Assembly: GCF_035581365.1 (NCBI RefSeq) | Contig: NZ_CP141590.1 | Span: 2,724,001 to 2,788,000 of the forward strand | Length of the DNA: 64,000 bases | Origin: Tsuneonella sp. CC-YZS046 | GTDB lineage: Bacteria; Pseudomonadota; Alphaproteobacteria; Sphingomonadales; Sphingomonadaceae | Reading direction: 5' to 3' | Part shown: positions 7,979 to 16,644 of the stretch, piece by piece | How positions within the stretch are numbered: the stretch's first letter is position 1 | Layout of the letters: the number at the start of each line of letters is the position of its first letter | Made by a program: the position numbers and the translations under genes | The notes under the pieces: model-generated | What the model was told of the DNA's origin: nothing | Database searches by the model: none | What the model saw: the letters and a program-made list of their open reading frames with translations, nothing else

Positions 7979-8875
7979 TCAGGCCCGCTTGCGGGCGGGC
8001 TTCGTCGCCGACTTGCTGGCTGTCTTTTTCGCGGGCGCCTTGCCGCTAGACTTGCTTGCCGCTGTAGCGGGCGCCTTCTTGCCCGTGCCGCCGCTGCCGA
8101 TCGATTTCTTGAGCGCCGCCATCAGATCGACGACGTTCGAGCCGCGCGGATCGGCGCCCTTGTCATCCTCCTCGATGTTGAGCGTCTTGCCCTTCTTCTT
8201 GCGATCGATCAGCTCGCGCAGCGCGTCGGCATAGCGATCATGGAAATCGGTGGCGTCGAACTTGCCGGTCTTCTTGTCGATCAGTGTGGTGGCGAGATCG
8301 AGCAGTTCCTCGTCCGGGTCGGCGTCGCTGATCTCCCGGAAATAGCTCGATGCGCGATTGACTTCGTCGGCATAGCGCAGTGTCTCCATCACCAAGCCGC
8401 GCCCGCACGCCTTAATGCTGACGACATATTCCCGGCCGCGCATCGCAAGCTGGCCAAGGCCGACCTTGCGGGTCCGTCGGAGCGCCTCACGCAGCACGAT
8501 GAAGGCTTCTTCGGCCAGATCGTCGGCGGGAACGATATAATAGGGCTTCTCGAAATAGATCATGTCGATGTCGTGCGCTTCGACGAACTGGGTCAGCTCA
8601 AGAGTCTTTTTGCTTTCCAGCTTGACGCCTTCGATCTCCTCATCGTCGAGCAGGACATATTCGCCCTTGGCATATTCGAAACCCTTGACGATCTCGTCGA
8701 GGTCTACCGGCCCGATGCCGGGCACGACCTTCTCATATTTGATGCGTTTTCCGGACGGCTCGTGAATCTGGTTGAAGGCGATCTTCGCGCCGCTCTTCGT
8801 CGCTGAGTAAATCTCGACCGGGATCGATACCAGCGCCAGACGGATCTGGCCTTTCCAATAAGGGCGCGCCGCCAT
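7979..8875 (-). CDS. ku: Ku DNA end-binding protein
   Basis: The product is about 298 aa when started at MAARPYWKGQIRLALVSIP (8875), which is preceded by GGAGGAG at proper spacing. The longer frame to 9142 adds non-homologous residues. The Ku core is clear: GQIRLALVSIPVEIYSAT, FNQIHEPSGKRIKYEK, then YFEKPYYIVP. The tail after residue 255 is a Lys/Ala-rich low-complexity extension (KKAPATAASKSSGKAPAKK), as in other bacterial Ku proteins, where it binds DNA. Ku bridges broken ends and recruits LigD. It is the first gene of the NHEJ operon. Confidence 0.93.
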   Translation of the reverse strand: MAARPYWKGQIRLALVSIPVEIYSATKSGAKIAFNQIHEPSGKRIKYEKVVPGIGPVDLDEIVKGFEYAKGEYVLLDDEEIEGVKLESKKTLELTQFVEAHDIDMIYFEKPYYIVPADDLAEEAFIVLREALRRTRKVGLGQLAMRGREYVVSIKACGRGLVMETLRYADEVNRASSYFREISDADPDEELLDLATTLIDKKTGKFDATDFHDRYADALRELIDRKKKGKTLNIEEDDKGADPRGSNVVDLMAALKKSIGSGGTGKKAPATAASKSSGKAPAKKTASKSATKPARKRA

Positions 8876-9042
8876 TTCTCGACTCCTCCGAACAGACTCC
8901 TTAAATTCCCAATTCTTCGGCTCGTTCCTCCCATCATTACATGATGGAGCCGAGTCGACGGAAATGCGTCGGGATGTGACATTGCGATCTGCGCTCTGAA
9001 TTGGTTCATTCGCACGCAAGCCGATCATGCTACCACTGCGTG

Positions 9043-9858
9043 ATGCGCCCTTTCCTCGCCATCCTCTTCGCATGTGCCGGCTGCTCGGCGCCCCACGTTC
9101 TGCCGCTCGATACTGGTGCTCCCGAGCGCATTTATGCGACACAGACCAGCGCTCCGTCCCCTGATTATAGGACTATGCTCGGTCGGGAGACGAAGGCGCC
9201 CGGCAGTTCTCTGATCCGCGAGGCGTCCCGTTCTCCCCCTGCGAACTCAAAGGCAGTAGGCGAGGTTTGGCTCGAACGATTGCAAGGCCGCAAGGCGCTT
9301 CTTGGCTATGGGCGCTCGCGTCAAGGACAAGACGCGCCCGTTGATGCCATCGATACGGGGCTGACGGCCGAGGAATTCGACAGTTGGACTCGCGAAAATG
9401 GCTGGTCAGTCCCCCCACATATCCGCTGGGGCTTCGTATCCGTGCTCAATCTCCCGGAGGTGAGCGCCGCAGCCGAAGGAAAGGTGCGTGTCTGGCCTGC
9501 CTCGACTGCTCGAACCGGGATGCAGCTACAGGCATTGCATGGCGGTCGGATCGAGTTGCGGGACGGCTGTTTCTTTACGGGCGCGGCAGGGCAGCCAGCC
9601 GATAAGCTGGCCTGGTTTCATGCCGAGATCGGCCTCGATATCGATACGGAAGGATATTATGTCCTACGCGACCGCGTCGATGGCGCCACACTCGCCCGGT
9701 TGGGCGAAGAGATGAACTGGGCCGGACCAGCCAGCGCAACGATGGACGATGATCGTAAGCGGGCTCTGCTGGAGGCCTGCGGTCCGGCGGAAATCATGGT
9801 TGTAGGCTCGCCCCAATCGCGCGTCCGGTTCCAGGCGCAATATCCACACGCGCGCTAA
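9043..9858 (+). CDS. Putative lipoprotein
   Basis: I start this 271-aa protein at MRPFLAILFACAGCSAP (9043), which reads as a lipoprotein signal peptide; a start 14 codons earlier would bury it. The lipid cysteine is at LFAC or CAGC. The mature part is soluble and not recognised (GLTAEEFDSWTRENGWSVPP, WFHAEIGLDIDTEGYYVLRD). It is transcribed away from ku. It is probably an envelope protein of unknown role, common only in relatives. Confidence 0.65.
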   Translation: MRPFLAILFACAGCSAPHVLPLDTGAPERIYATQTSAPSPDYRTMLGRETKAPGSSLIREASRSPPANSKAVGEVWLERLQGRKALLGYGRSRQGQDAPVDAIDTGLTAEEFDSWTRENGWSVPPHIRWGFVSVLNLPEVSAAAEGKVRVWPASTARTGMQLQALHGGRIELRDGCFFTGAAGQPADKLAWFHAEIGLDIDTEGYYVLRDRVDGATLARLGEEMNWAGPASATMDDDRKRALLEACGPAEIMVVGSPQSRVRFQAQYPHAR

Positions 9859-9892
9859 GCATCCGGGGCAATGATGGCTGGAATCCTCTTAG

Positions 9893-10399
9893 TCATTCCG
9901 AACAAGGGGCGTGATCGTCTACGGTGCGGCGCGTCTCTCCTAAAGCCACGAAATCGCCGTCCCGGATCTCATAGAAGCGCCTGATGCACTGATTGAACGC
10001 GCCGTCCGAGGTGTCTTTCCAGTCTGCCATAATCAGACGGCTCTCGAGCCTGAAGTCGAGTGCAAGCTGGTAATAGTCCTCACCGCCAATCGGGAAGGCC
10101 AGCATCGCACCATTCCGCAGATCGACCATTTCGACGATGGTGCATGATCCGCCGCACCCGATGGGGACGATCGCGTAATGCCCGCCAGCATTGGGGCCTG
10201 CCGCGACGGCCTGCCTGATCCTGGTGCGGTAGGTGGCGGCATCCCCGGTATAATCGGGATGAACAGGCGTGCCCTGTAATGTTTCCGCAGCCGGATAGTC
10301 GGTAAAGGCAGGTTCTGCCGAAGCTATAGCCGCCGGCACCGCGACAGCCCCCAGGATCGCCAGGAATGCTGTCGCCCTCAAGATTGCGTTCATGGCCAT
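9893..10399 (-). CDS. Hypothetical periplasmic protein
   Basis: The 168-aa product begins with a signal peptide (ILRATAFLAILGAVAVPAA, cleavage near ASAEP). The mature part holds the motifs AGGHYAIVPIGCGGSCTIVE and a C-terminal pair of cysteines that could form disulfides. No family name comes to mind, but the pattern of a small secreted protein with the phrase GGHYA...GCGGSC recurs in proteobacteria. It is convergent with the upstream lipoprotein gene and stands alone. Confidence 0.6.
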   Translation of the reverse strand: MAMNAILRATAFLAILGAVAVPAAIASAEPAFTDYPAAETLQGTPVHPDYTGDAATYRTRIRQAVAAGPNAGGHYAIVPIGCGGSCTIVEMVDLRNGAMLAFPIGGEDYYQLALDFRLESRLIMADWKDTSDGAFNQCIRRFYEIRDGDFVALGETRRTVDDHAPCSE

Positions 10400-10538
10400 G
10401 CTTATACCTTTCCTCGCAAAGTCCGCTTTTTCAATGCGCTACCTATTGATTTTTCGCTGCCTGGGCCAAGGTTGGTTAGGGGCGCGAAAACAGTGTCGCT
10501 CGCGCCTTTCACATGGTCAACTTTGGAAGGAGTAGGCA

Positions 10539-10724
10539 ATGTCGCAAAACCGCTTGCAGCAACTGATGCAAAGGCACGCACGTCTCGAACAGGAGATCGG
10601 TGAAGAGAGCCGCAGACCGCTTCCCGATCAGGCGCGCATCATCCGGCTCAAGAAGCTGAAGCTCGCCATCAAGGATCAGATCGCACTGTTTGAGACACAG
10701 GACCGCAAGCTGGCGGCCGCCTGA
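10539..10724 (+). CDS. YdcH family (DUF465) protein
   Basis: This 61-aa protein is a short coiled coil: RLQQLMQRHARLEQEIGEE, then RIIRLKKLKLAIKDQIALFE. This is the DUF465/YdcH pattern, a widespread small protein of unknown function. A strong ribosome binding site (GGAAGGAG) precedes the ATG. A hairpin with 11-bp arms follows the gene. Confidence 0.85.
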   Translation: MSQNRLQQLMQRHARLEQEIGEESRRPLPDQARIIRLKKLKLAIKDQIALFETQDRKLAAA

Positions 10725-10741
10725 GCCCGTGGCGGAATCCT

Positions 10742-10774
10742 GGCTGGAGCGAGGCGACAGGCTTCGCTCCAGCC
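10742..10774 (+). terminator. Hairpin after DUF465 gene
   Basis: GGCTGGAGCGA and its exact reverse complement TCGCTCCAGCC are separated by 11 nt. The stem is strong, but the next bases are TGACTTC, not a T-run, so termination efficiency is uncertain. Confidence 0.5.
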
Positions 10775-10955
10775 TGACTTCAGTCCGATCGCCCACCCAA
10801 TGGAAGTTCGGCCGTCAATAGCGGCCCGTCGCGTGGATGATCACCAAATCGCCAAAGCAACCAGATTGCCAACATAATTGCAGCGAAGCATCATTTTGCA
10901 AACGTCCTTCCGCGTGCCAATTCGAGCGCGAACGACTCGCAGGAGTGCTGATTTC

Positions 10956-10980
10956 GGAACCATTACTTTGATAGGGCGTA
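10956..10980 (+). promoter_or_regulatory. EcfG-like stress promoter candidate for katE
   Basis: GGAAC-N16-CGTA matches the alphaproteobacterial general-stress promoter GGAAC-N16/17-CGTT except for the last base. It is about 90 nt upstream of katE, a typical member of that regulon. Confidence 0.45.
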
Positions 10981-11070
10981 ACGCTCCTATAAGGCCGGGG
11001 AGCGAACAAGGCATTCCTGATACATAAAGATGTGACAGCTCCGGCCATGTTAGACATGGAGAGGATCGTC

Positions 11071-13224
11071 ATGGCCGCGAGTAAGAACAAGCTTGGCGAA
11101 TCACAAGCAAGTGCACCGGATCCTGCCGGAGCCGACTTCAAGCCCAGCTATAGCGAGGATCAAGGCCCCGGCGGCGAAACCCATCAAATCGCCGGCGGCG
11201 ATGTCGCGACCCTCACTACAGCGCAAGGTGGTCCTGTTGCCGATGACCAGAACACGCTGCGTTACGGTGCCCGCGGACCCGCGCTTCTGGAAGACTTTCA
11301 CTTTCGCGAGAAAATCTTCCACTTCGACCATGAGCGCATTCCGGAACGCGTCGTTCACGCGCGCGGCTATGCGGCGCATGGGTACTTTGAACTCACCGAC
11401 AGCCTCGCCGATGTTACGCGCGCCGATGTTTTGAGCCGGGTTGGCGAAAAAACGCCGGCTTTCGTGCGCTTCTCGACAGTGGCGGGGAGCAAGGGCTCGT
11501 TCGATCTGGCACGCGACGTTCGCGGGTTCGCGGTCAAGATCTATACGCGGGAGGGCAATTGGGACCTCGTCGGGAACAACATCCCGGTCTTCTTCATCCA
11601 GGACGCGATCAAGTTTCCTGACCTTGTCCATTCGGTGAAGCCCGCGCCCGACCGGGCGTTTCCGCAGGCGCAATCTGCCCATGACAATTTCTGGGACTTC
11701 ATCTCGCTGACCCCTGAAAGCTTCCACATGATCATGTGGACCATGTCCGACCGGGCGATCCCGCGCTCGTTCCGCTTCATGGAAGGATTTGGAGTTCATA
11801 CCTTCCGGCTGCTGGACAAGGACGACCACTCGACCTTCGTCAAATTCCATTGGAAGCCGAAGCTCGGCCTGCAATCGGTGGCCTGGAACGAGGCGGTCAA
11901 GATCAACGGGGCTGATCCCGATTTTCATCGCCGCGACCTGTGGGATGCGATCACGAGCGGGGATTTTCCGGAATGGGAGCTTGGCGTTCAGCTCTTCGAT
12001 GAGGAGTTCGCCGAGAAGTTCGCCTTCGACGTCCTCGATCCGACCAAGATCATCCCCGAAGAGGAAATCCCTGTCCGGGTGATCGGCCGGCTCGTACTTG
12101 ACCGCGTCGTCGACAATTTCTTCGCCGAGACCGAGCAGGTCGCCTTCATGACCCAGAATGTGCCGCCGGGGATCGATTTCTCAAACGATCCACTGCTGCA
12201 GGGGCGCAACTTCTCCTATCTCGATACGCAGTTGAAGCGGTTGGGCAGCCCCAATTTCACGCATATCCCGATCAATGCGCCGAAATGCCCCTTCGCCCAC
12301 TTCCAACAGGACGGGCACATGGCGATGCACAATCCCAAAGGGCGCGCCAATTACGAGCCCAACAGCTGGGGCGCTGAAGGCGGCCCGCGCGAGGATCCGG
12401 TTCGTGGGTTCCGCAGCTTCGCGGGCGAGGAAACCGGCCCAAAGGCCCGGATCCGGCCAGAGAGTTTTGCCGATCATTACAGCCAGGCCCGGCAATTCTA
12501 CATCAGCCAGACGCCGATCGAACAGAAGCATATCGGCGATGCGCTGGTGTTCGAACTGAGCAAATGCGAGCGCGAGGATATTCGTTCGCGTGTGGTCTCG
12601 CATCTGATCCACATCGACAAGGACCTCGCCGCCACGGTCGCCGATGGGCTGGGCCTCGACCTTCCCAAGCCGGCCAAGGCAGCCAGCGCCGTGGTCGATA
12701 CGCTTCCACCCTCGAATGCCCTCAGCATCATCAAAAATGGGCCGGACAGATTCGAAGGGCGCAAGCTTGGCATCCTCATCACCGACGGGGCGGACGCCGA
12801 GATGTTCAGTGCTCTCGTTGCCGCGGTGAACAAGGAAAAGGCGGTCTATGAGATCGTCGCGCCGAAAATCGGCGGGGCAACGCTTTCTGACGGGACGAAG
12901 GTCGCGGCTGATCAAAAGATCGATGGCGGTCCATCGGTACTATATGATGCAGTGGCTGTACTCGCGTCGGAATACGGAGCGGCTCTGCTGGCCGGCGATG
13001 CGACGGCCAAGGACTTCGTCACCGATGCCTTCGCGCATTGTAAGTTCATCGGCTATTCGGCGGAGGTCATGGCGCTGCTCGAGAAAGCCGGCCTGGCCGA
13101 AGATCTCGACGATGCCTGCATCGAGCTGGGCAAGAAGGCGGATGCCACGTCATTTATCGAGGCGTGCCGTGCGCTGCGTTTCTGGACGCGAGAGGCGGAA
13201 GTCGATCTGGACGCGAAGGGCTAG
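11071..13224 (+). CDS. katE: Catalase HPII (large-subunit, with C-terminal DJ-1/PfpI-like domain)
   Basis: The product of about 717 aa breaks down hydrogen peroxide with heme. The catalytic core is plain: [20 protein letters not shown] holds the distal His, [20 protein letters not shown] follows, and [19 protein letters not shown] and FGVHTFRL are typical. After residue 565 comes a flavodoxin-like domain ([20 protein letters not shown]), the hallmark of large-subunit clade-2 catalases such as E. coli HPII. I choose ATG 11071 because GGAGAGG lies 6 nt before it. The GT2 gene begins six bases after the stop. An EcfG-like promoter upstream fits general-stress control. Confidence 0.93.
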   Translation: MAASKNKLGESQASAPDPAGADFKPSYSEDQGPGGETHQIAGGDVATLTTAQGGPVADDQNTLRYGARGPALLEDFHFREKIFHFDHERIPERVVHARGYAAHGYFELTDSLADVTRADVLSRVGEKTPAFVRFSTVAGSKGSFDLARDVRGFAVKIYTREGNWDLVGNNIPVFFIQDAIKFPDLVHSVKPAPDRAFPQAQSAHDNFWDFISLTPESFHMIMWTMSDRAIPRSFRFMEGFGVHTFRLLDKDDHSTFVKFHWKPKLGLQSVAWNEAVKINGADPDFHRRDLWDAITSGDFPEWELGVQLFDEEFAEKFAFDVLDPTKIIPEEEIPVRVIGRLVLDRVVDNFFAETEQVAFMTQNVPPGIDFSNDPLLQGRNFSYLDTQLKRLGSPNFTHIPINAPKCPFAHFQQDGHMAMHNPKGRANYEPNSWGAEGGPREDPVRGFRSFAGEETGPKARIRPESFADHYSQARQFYISQTPIEQKHIGDALVFELSKCEREDIRSRVVSHLIHIDKDLAATVADGLGLDLPKPAKAASAVVDTLPPSNALSIIKNGPDRFEGRKLGILITDGADAEMFSALVAAVNKEKAVYEIVAPKIGGATLSDGTKVAADQKIDGGPSVLYDAVAVLASEYGAALLAGDATAKDFVTDAFAHCKFIGYSAEVMALLEKAGLAEDLDDACIELGKKADATSFIEACRALRFWTREAEVDLDAKG

Positions 13225-13230
13225 ACGCCC

Positions 13231-14253
13231 ATGCTCGCCGCGATCCCCTGCTTCATGCCCAACCTGTCGAAGCAAACGAAAGACAACACAAACCGGCGCA
13301 TAGCGGCAAGTTACGTGCTCCCGATCGCAGCACGCAGCCCTCAGATTCGCGCACTTAGCGGGTATCTCCGGAAATTGTCTCGAATCCTCGACGATGTCGT
13401 CGTCGTGGATGGATCGGCGCCAGAGGTTTTCGATCGTCATGCCCGCGCATGGGGCGACTATGTGCGACACATCCGGCCAGCAATCCGGACGACCAACGGC
13501 AAAGTGGCAGGCGTCGTCACCGGGGTGCAGGCGGCCAGGCATGAGGCTGTCGTCATCGCCGACGACGACGTTCGATATCGGGCAGCCGAACTGAGACAAA
13601 TGGCCGGTCTGCTGACGGGCTATGAGGTGGTCCGTCCGCAGAACAGATTTGTGCCCTTGCCCTGGCATGCGCGCTGGGACACGGCGCGCAGTCTTCTCAA
13701 TCGGCTCACCGGTGGCGACTGGCCTGGCACATTGGGCGTACGCAAATCCGCGCTCCTGAAAGCAGGCGGCTATAGCGGGGACGCTCTTTTCGAGAATCTG
13801 GAGATGGTCCGCACCGTCAAGGCTGCGGGAGGCCGGGAAGCGTTGGCACTTGATCTGATCGTAGACCGGCGGCCTCCCACCGCGCAGCATTTTCTCTCGC
13901 AACGTACCCGGCAAGCCTATGATGAGTGGGCCAGGCCGGGGCGTCTGGCTGCCCAGCTATCGTTATTGCCACTGAGCGTCTGGCTGACGCGAAGAATTGG
14001 GCCTTTCGCCTTGGTTGTGATCGCCGCCCTCGGCATCACTGCGGCGGAAGCCGGTCGCCGGAAGGCGGGCGGGCAATTGGCCTTTCCCTCCTCAAGCGCA
14101 TTATGGGCACCCGCCTGGCTTGCGGAACGGGCACTAACCTCATGGGCCGCCCTCTCGACGCGTCTTCTGTTCGGCGGCGTCAAATATCGCGACAAGCGGC
14201 TTAAACGCGCCGCCACCCCGATGCGGGAATTGACCCGCCGCGTCGTGGGATAG
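13231..14253 (+). CDS. Glycosyltransferase family 2-like protein
   Basis: The 340-aa protein has a GT-A style N-terminal region with VVVVDGSAP and the acidic motif VVIADDDVRY, where the aspartates would bind the metal and nucleotide sugar. A hydrophobic segment (residues 235-270, LSLLPLSVWLTRRIGPFAL) suggests membrane attachment. It lacks the usual N-terminal VSVIIP start, so it is a divergent member. It starts six bases behind katE and may share its transcript. The acceptor is unknown; a cell-surface glycan is the usual target in the family. Confidence 0.7.
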   Translation: MLAAIPCFMPNLSKQTKDNTNRRIAASYVLPIAARSPQIRALSGYLRKLSRILDDVVVVDGSAPEVFDRHARAWGDYVRHIRPAIRTTNGKVAGVVTGVQAARHEAVVIADDDVRYRAAELRQMAGLLTGYEVVRPQNRFVPLPWHARWDTARSLLNRLTGGDWPGTLGVRKSALLKAGGYSGDALFENLEMVRTVKAAGGREALALDLIVDRRPPTAQHFLSQRTRQAYDEWARPGRLAAQLSLLPLSVWLTRRIGPFALVVIAALGITAAEAGRRKAGGQLAFPSSSALWAPAWLAERALTSWAALSTRLLFGGVKYRDKRLKRAATPMRELTRRVVG

Positions 14254-14264
14254 CGTGAGCTGCC

Positions 14265-14852
14265 TCACATTATGCGATAGTGGATCGGCTTGAAGGTGCC
14301 GCCGTTTGACGCATAGGCCGAACAGGCCGTGAGCCCGACAACCAGGTCCATCAGGGCTTTAAACCGGATGTAATCGCCCGGCTTGCTCGTTGGCGGCAGA
14401 ACCTGGAGCCGCCCGGACGCGCTATCCACCGGCACGTTCATGAAGATGTTGAAGGCTGTCGAGATCGACCATTCGCTGATACCATAGGGCTGCAATGCTT
14501 CGCCCAGATTGCCTTGGCATCCGCGATGGACAGGCTTCTCAGGATAGAAATGGCGAAAGGTCGCCTCACTGCACGGCGTCAGCAGGAAATCATGCCGCCC
14601 CACTGTGTCGTCGACGATTTCAAGCATGGGGCGCGAACGGTTGGACCAGAGACGGTTTCCGGTCGTCAGGCTGATCGTCTCCTCATAGTCGAAGGTTCGG
14701 CCGTTGGAGATGAGTTCGCGGACGTCATCATGGCTGAATGCCAGCATGTCGCTGACCTGCTCACCTTGCGGATCGATGACTTCCAGCGTTTCGCCAGTCC
14801 GCAGTACGAAGGCGGCTCCGCTGCGTGGCGGGATTTCCATAATCGCGCTCAT
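14265..14852 (-). CDS. DUF1989 (urea carboxylase-associated) family protein
   Basis: The 195-aa product matches the DUF1989 family, members of which are also called urea carboxylase-associated proteins. Family landmarks are FVLRTGETLEVIDPQGEQVSD, the motif LLTPCSEATF, NIFMNVPVDSASGRL and KPGDYIRFKALMDLVVGLTAC. The conserved Cys and His residues suggest a metal or nitrogen-compound enzyme, and the family is linked by context to degradation of urea, guanidine or related compounds. Its ATG overlaps the stop of the YqcI/YcgG gene (ATGA), so the two are coupled. No urea carboxylase is nearby. Confidence 0.82.
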   Translation of the reverse strand: MSAIMEIPPRSGAAFVLRTGETLEVIDPQGEQVSDMLAFSHDDVRELISNGRTFDYEETISLTTGNRLWSNRSRPMLEIVDDTVGRHDFLLTPCSEATFRHFYPEKPVHRGCQGNLGEALQPYGISEWSISTAFNIFMNVPVDSASGRLQVLPPTSKPGDYIRFKALMDLVVGLTACSAYASNGGTFKPIHYRIM

Positions 14853-15532
14853 GCCCGTGGGTCCCGAAACGGACAGCGCCAGTCGGGCGGAACCTGCCGG
14901 CCACTATATTGCCGTGCTTCGCTCGCCTCTCCATGGCGGGCAAGCATCGGGTTGATGTCGCCGGCAATCTGACGGTCACGCTGGAGGATTTTCTCCCGCA
15001 TCCGCTCATATTTGCCCTCTTCGCGCAATTGTTCGAACTGATCATGCAGGTTGAAGATAAGAGTTGGCGATGGAAATCTGCGCGCTGGCCGGGATGCATT
15101 GGGGTGAAGACCTACGACGAAAAATGCCTCTCCGCCAAAGCTCAGAGAAAAATGCGGATCGTTCGGGTCGGGGCTGACCCGATGGTCATAGGGTTGACCC
15201 AACCAATGGTCCTTATCCGCAAAGGATTGAATGCGGTCCCACATCGCCAGTTCGAAATCCGCCTCATTGAGAGTGACGGGGCCTTCAAATACGACCGCAA
15301 GACTTCTCAGTCCCTCCGGTGAAGCGCGGTAATCGGCTGCCCATTTCAAAAGAATCTGATGTATACGTAGGTCGTCCCAGTTACTGATCAGGCTATAGCA
15401 GGGCAGGATTTTCAATGTCCCTTTCGCTAATGCCGATTTGGCGCCAACACATGGAAAGGCGGCATCAGCTATTCTGTCTCGGACGCCTCGCTCAAGTGCA
15501 TCAGGATTTGTGGCGCTGATCATCGCCCCCAA
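14849..15532 (-). CDS. YqcI/YcgG family protein (GntA-like heme N-hydroxylase family)
   Basis: This 227-aa protein shows the YqcI/YcgG pattern: AAFPCVGAKSALAKGTL near the start, RSLAVVFEGP, then WLGQPYDHRVSPDPNDPHFS and FFVVGLHPNASRPARRF. One characterised member, GntA of the guanitoxin pathway, is a heme-dependent N-hydroxylase of a guanidino group. The conserved Cys/His positions here would fit heme binding. The pairing with DUF1989 suggests a small pathway acting on a guanidino or urea-type nitrogen compound (inference). A weak EcfG-like promoter (GAAAC-N16-CGTT) can be read 40 nt upstream on the coding strand. Confidence 0.75.
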   Translation of the reverse strand: MGAMISATNPDALERGVRDRIADAAFPCVGAKSALAKGTLKILPCYSLISNWDDLRIHQILLKWAADYRASPEGLRSLAVVFEGPVTLNEADFELAMWDRIQSFADKDHWLGQPYDHRVSPDPNDPHFSLSFGGEAFFVVGLHPNASRPARRFPSPTLIFNLHDQFEQLREEGKYERMREKILQRDRQIAGDINPMLARHGEASEARQYSGRQVPPDWRCPFRDPRA

Positions 15533-15705
15533 TTGTCTATCCTCTCAACCTGTCTGCTTTCTCCATCAGAAAACGAGCAGATCGCCTGATGGTTTCAGAT
15601 CAGCCAGGTATGTTCCGCAAGATAACGTAGAAGAGTTATGATTGGCCGATGGGTTGGAACGTGATGTTGTTTTCTCAGATCATTGGCCGGTTGAACGACG
15701 GCGAC

Positions 15706-15861
15706 TTAGCTTCGTCGACGAAGCGTAGGCCCATCCTTCCGCACAGCGGCCGTCACTGGCCAACCGCATTCCAGGAGACGATCGTTGATCGCAGAACCGA
15801 TCAGCCCGGTTGCGCCGAGAACCAGGATATGACGATCGCTTCTGGTGTCGGCGAGCGCCAT
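15706..15861 (-). pseudogene. Truncated NAD(P)-binding (SDR/NmrA-type) gene fragment
   Basis: Starting at the ATG directly after the stop of the SDR gene, the frame encodes 51 residues, MALADTRSDRHILVLGATG followed by LIGSAINDRLLECGWPVTAA, and stops after LRRRS. LVLGATGLIGSAI is a textbook Rossmann glycine loop (GxxGxxG) of extended SDR proteins, which are normally 200-320 aa. The rest of the domain is absent, so this is a 3'-truncated relic rather than a functional enzyme. It lies at the end of the SRPBCC-ADH-SDR operon. Confidence 0.65.
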
Positions 15862-16632
15862 TCAACTGGTTCCGCTTCCTGGCTCGGCCATCTTGCGGTG
15901 CTGTTCCGCCGGCACCGATTGCGGGAGCACGCCCGCTGCCATCACCTGCAACTTGTTCTTCCACCCCGAAATTACGCTGTCCTTGCCAGCCAACAGGGCA
16001 TCCCAGCCATCCTTGGCGACAACGGCCGGATCTGATTTGTTGTCCGCCTGACCAACCTTGGTGTCGTCCATGCCGGCACGGTGGAAGAACTCGGTCTCGA
16101 CCGGGCCAGGTTCCAGGGTGGTGATCGTGATCCCGGCATGCTCCTTGAGCTCGTTGCGCATCGCGGCGGTGAAATTGTCGATGAACGCCTTGGTGCCGTT
16201 ATAGACCGCTGAGAAGCTGCCCGGCATCCAGCCCGCGATCGATCCGGTCACGAGGACCTTGCCTTCACCCTGCGCCACCATCTTCGCGAGTATCTTCTGC
16301 AACAGGTAAACGGTGCCCGTCACATTGGTGTCGATGACATGGCGCCAGTCGCTGACTGCGTGGTCGAGAAACGGTCCGCCCAGGCCATGTCCGGCGTTCG
16401 CGCACAGCAGATCGATATGCCGGCCACCAGCGGCGTCGAGCAGTCGGTCGACCCCTTCGAGCGTCGCGAGATCGACTTCGAGCGTCTGGGCATTGGCGAT
16501 CCCGATGGGAGGATCGACAAAGGGCGTGTCGGCGACCAGCAGCAGGTCATATCCGTCCGCAGCCGCCAGCCTCGCAAGCTCGGCGCCGATGCCGGTCGAG
16601 GCGCCGGTGATGATCGCGAATTTGTCGGCCAT
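15862..16632 (-). CDS. Short-chain dehydrogenase/reductase
   Basis: The 256-aa protein has classical SDR motifs: AIITGASTGIGAELARLAA for cofactor binding, LLCANAGHGLGG (NAG motif), and a YNGTK active site with Ser upstream (VTGSIAG). The substrate is unknown. It is third in an operon behind SRPBCC and ADH genes, with 12 bp between the ADH stop and this start. The truncated SDR fragment follows its stop codon without a gap. Confidence 0.9.
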   Translation of the reverse strand: MADKFAIITGASTGIGAELARLAAADGYDLLLVADTPFVDPPIGIANAQTLEVDLATLEGVDRLLDAAGGRHIDLLCANAGHGLGGPFLDHAVSDWRHVIDTNVTGTVYLLQKILAKMVAQGEGKVLVTGSIAGWMPGSFSAVYNGTKAFIDNFTAAMRNELKEHAGITITTLEPGPVETEFFHRAGMDDTKVGQADNKSDPAVVAKDGWDALLAGKDSVISGWKNKLQVMAAGVLPQSVPAEQHRKMAEPGSGTS

Positions 16633-16644
16633 ATCAGTTTCTCC

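Larger units (their letters stand above)
10725..11070. other. Intergenic region before katE with hairpin and stress-promoter candidate
   Basis: No gene is seen. The stretch begins with a perfect 11-bp hairpin (10742-10752 with 10764-10774) that probably ends the DUF465 transcript, although no T-run follows. Further on, GGAAC (10956-10960) and CGTA (10977-10980) are 16 bp apart, close to the EcfG promoter consensus. The katE ribosome binding site ends the region. Confidence 0.6.

Noticed and set aside
8876..9042. EcfG or LexA site for the ku operon
   Set aside because: A GGAAC is present on the coding strand, but no CGTT follows at 16-17 bp, and no GTTC-N7-GTTC is found.
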